The position numbers were made by a program, and so were the translations under genes. A stretch of DNA of 64,000 bases from Cytophagales bacterium CG12_big_fil_rev_8_21_14_0_65_40_12. Its GTDB lineage: Bacteria; Bacteroidota; Bacteroidia; Cytophagales; Cyclobacteriaceae. The notes under the pieces are model-generated. The model was given only the letters and a program-made list of their open reading frames with translations, had not been told where the DNA came from and ran no database searches. The stretch is taken from the NCBI GenBank assembly GCA_002786855.1, contig PCUU01000060.1, positions 62,001 to 126,000 of the forward strand. Direction: 5' to 3'. Every line of letters begins with the position of its first letter. The first letter of the stretch is position 1. Below, in pieces: positions 62,867-64,000 of this stretch.

Positions 62867-64000
62867 ATGAATTCAAATAGCAATCAATGGTTTGATCGTT
62901 CATTAGGCATACTTGGGGTCCTGCTTACAATTGTACCAATTGCAAAGATTTCTGGGGTATTAGAGAGTATCAATTCAATAGAATATCTCATCTATGTCGA
63001 GTTTTTTATCGGTGTATTAATACTATATATTGTTTTTAAGAGGCTGAGAGAAGGTTCATTCGTTAAAGAGCTTCCAAGAGAGAGGTTCTTTACGCAAACA
63101 GCGGCTGGACTGAAGGATATTGAAAGGATAATAGTTAACAATCCAGATCAAAGTGAAGACTCAAAAAATCTTGTTCAGTCGTGTGTTGATTTAGATATTA
63201 CCCTCTCCATTGTCGGAGAAGCTAATAAGTTGAATCAATTGATTGCCTCTAGTGGTAATGGGAGTGGTATTACTAAGTTTCTGAATGTATCAAAATCCAG
63301 CTCTTCACATCCCTTTTTCATTTTATTAAATGCAAAAAACAACAATGTTCAGATTGCAATTCTTAGAGGGAAAACAGCTATTCAACTAACATTAAAAGGG
63401 AAGGAGTTATACAATGAAATTAAAAATTTGATTGAAGACCTATTTTTGTCTGATGAATCAGCCATTGTACTTAACAACTTCACTAATCCTGTTGCATTTT
63501 TAGAGGTTATTGAAAAAGAGAAAAGAAAATTTAGTGATAATTTCAACGATCTCAAATCTGGATTTATTTCGTTCTATGGTACAGAGGTTCAAAATGCGCA
63601 ATCTGGTTGGTTAGAAAGCGATAAATTTAATAGTATCAGAACCTTGGATTTGACATCAAACCCAGGGTTATTGCTTAATCGGGAACGATATAATGATGCG
63701 AACAGGAGTTTCGTAGACCGTGGAGGAACGATAAAAAGGGTCTTTATGATAGAAAGAAAAAGACTTGAAAATATTGATTTTAAAAATAACTTAATCAAGG
63801 TTATTCAATTGCAAATTAGTCTAGGTGTAAACATTGGTTTGATGTTCCTTAATGAGTTAGCATTAAATGAAAAACAAGACTTTATCCTCTATGATTCATT
63901 TGTGGCCTTTGTTGAAGAAAGGCAAGCGAACTCTGATTACACTTTTGGAAAGAGCACCGCATACTTCTCTAAGATTAAAATTCAATTCTATGAGGAGCTT
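62867..64000 (+). CDS. membrane protein of unknown function, 3' partial
   Basis: 378 codons are open to the window end, so the C-terminus is missing. Two hydrophobic helices (about residues 13-30 and 40-57) anchor the N-terminus. A cytoplasmic region of more than 300 residues follows, with a middle mixed alpha/beta part (FFILLNAKNNNVQIAIL) and a later domain with NRERYNDANRSFVDRGGTIKRVF. I do not recognise the family. It lies in the accessory block and has no obvious Ssp function. The ATG is the first in frame, after a stop. Confidence 0.7.
   Translation, partial: MNSNSNQWFDRSLGILGVLLTIVPIAKISGVLESINSIEYLIYVEFFIGVLILYIVFKRLREGSFVKELPRERFFTQTAAGLKDIERIIVNNPDQSEDSKNLVQSCVDLDITLSIVGEANKLNQLIASSGNGSGITKFLNVSKSSSSHPFFILLNAKNNNVQIAILRGKTAIQLTLKGKELYNEIKNLIEDLFLSDESAIVLNNFTNPVAFLEVIEKEKRKFSDNFNDLKSGFISFYGTEVQNAQSGWLESDKFNSIRTLDLTSNPGLLLNRERYNDANRSFVDRGGTIKRVFMIERKRLENIDFKNNLIKVIQLQISLGVNIGLMFLNELALNEKQDFILYDSFVAFVEERQANSDYTFGKSTAYFSKIKIQFYEEL

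Overview
The window looks like a chromosome segment of a marine-type Bacteroidota, most likely order Cytophagales. Several things point that way: promoters with TTG / TAnnTTTG boxes, few Shine-Dalgarno sequences in the core genes, a primary sigma factor of only 287 residues, a TonB receptor/HmuY haem operon, BshB1 (bacillithiol) and YqgE. Positions 1 to about 50.7 kb are ordinary core and housekeeping sequence. About 50.8 kb to the end is an accessory block that starts next to a tRNA-Thr gene and carries a DNA-modification defence cluster.

Layout, 1-28.6 kb: a TPR histidine kinase with its NarL-type regulator; folC-trmB-PAP2 phosphatase; an orphan LuxR-type regulator whose receiver has Glu in place of the phospho-acceptor Asp; a four-gene haem/iron operon (TonB receptor, HmuY-like lipoprotein, DoxX-like protein, DUF6607-like protein) preceded by a 23-bp near-perfect palindrome that looks like a Fur-type operator; an ArnT-like glycosyltransferase; a PIG-L hydrolase, a 46-residue membrane protein and a sodium:solute symporter that are translationally coupled; an ATP-cone/Mrr-like nuclease; a DnaQ/GIY-YIG fusion; an msrB / MazG-like / msrA group; a DUF456 protein; and a large PAS/GAF hybrid histidine kinase.

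28.6-36.8 kb is a reverse-strand exopolysaccharide operon (Wzy/ligase, GT2, a 48-residue membrane protein, GT4, flippase, methyltransferase, two GT2). 37-50.6 kb is dense housekeeping: tRNA-Met, an LptF/G permease, rpsO-pnp, rpoD, trxB, bshB1, pdxH, yqgE and a DUF349 protein. A MITE-like element with terminal inverted repeats lies at 46.36-46.58 kb.

50.8-61.8 kb holds what I read as an Ssp-type DNA phosphorothioation system with an unusual effector set. A cysteine desulfurase (SspA-like) and a GHKL ATPase are on the + strand. They converge on a five-gene reverse operon: DUF4007 protein (SspB-like), AAA-type ATPase (SspC-like), PP-loop/Fe-S sulfur transferase (SspD-like), a DUF262-only protein (the front half of SspE, without the HNH half) and a Ser/Thr protein kinase. 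A cro/XRE regulator with a strong Shine-Dalgarno and a set of repeated TGTGCGT elements lies upstream. Next come a small ORF broken by an in-frame TGA and a membrane protein cut by the window end. My inference is that sulfur taken from cysteine by SspA is loaded onto DNA by SspBCD, and that the DUF262 protein, GHKL ATPase and kinase form a non-canonical sensing/effector arm. No integrase, transposase or CRISPR array is visible in the window.
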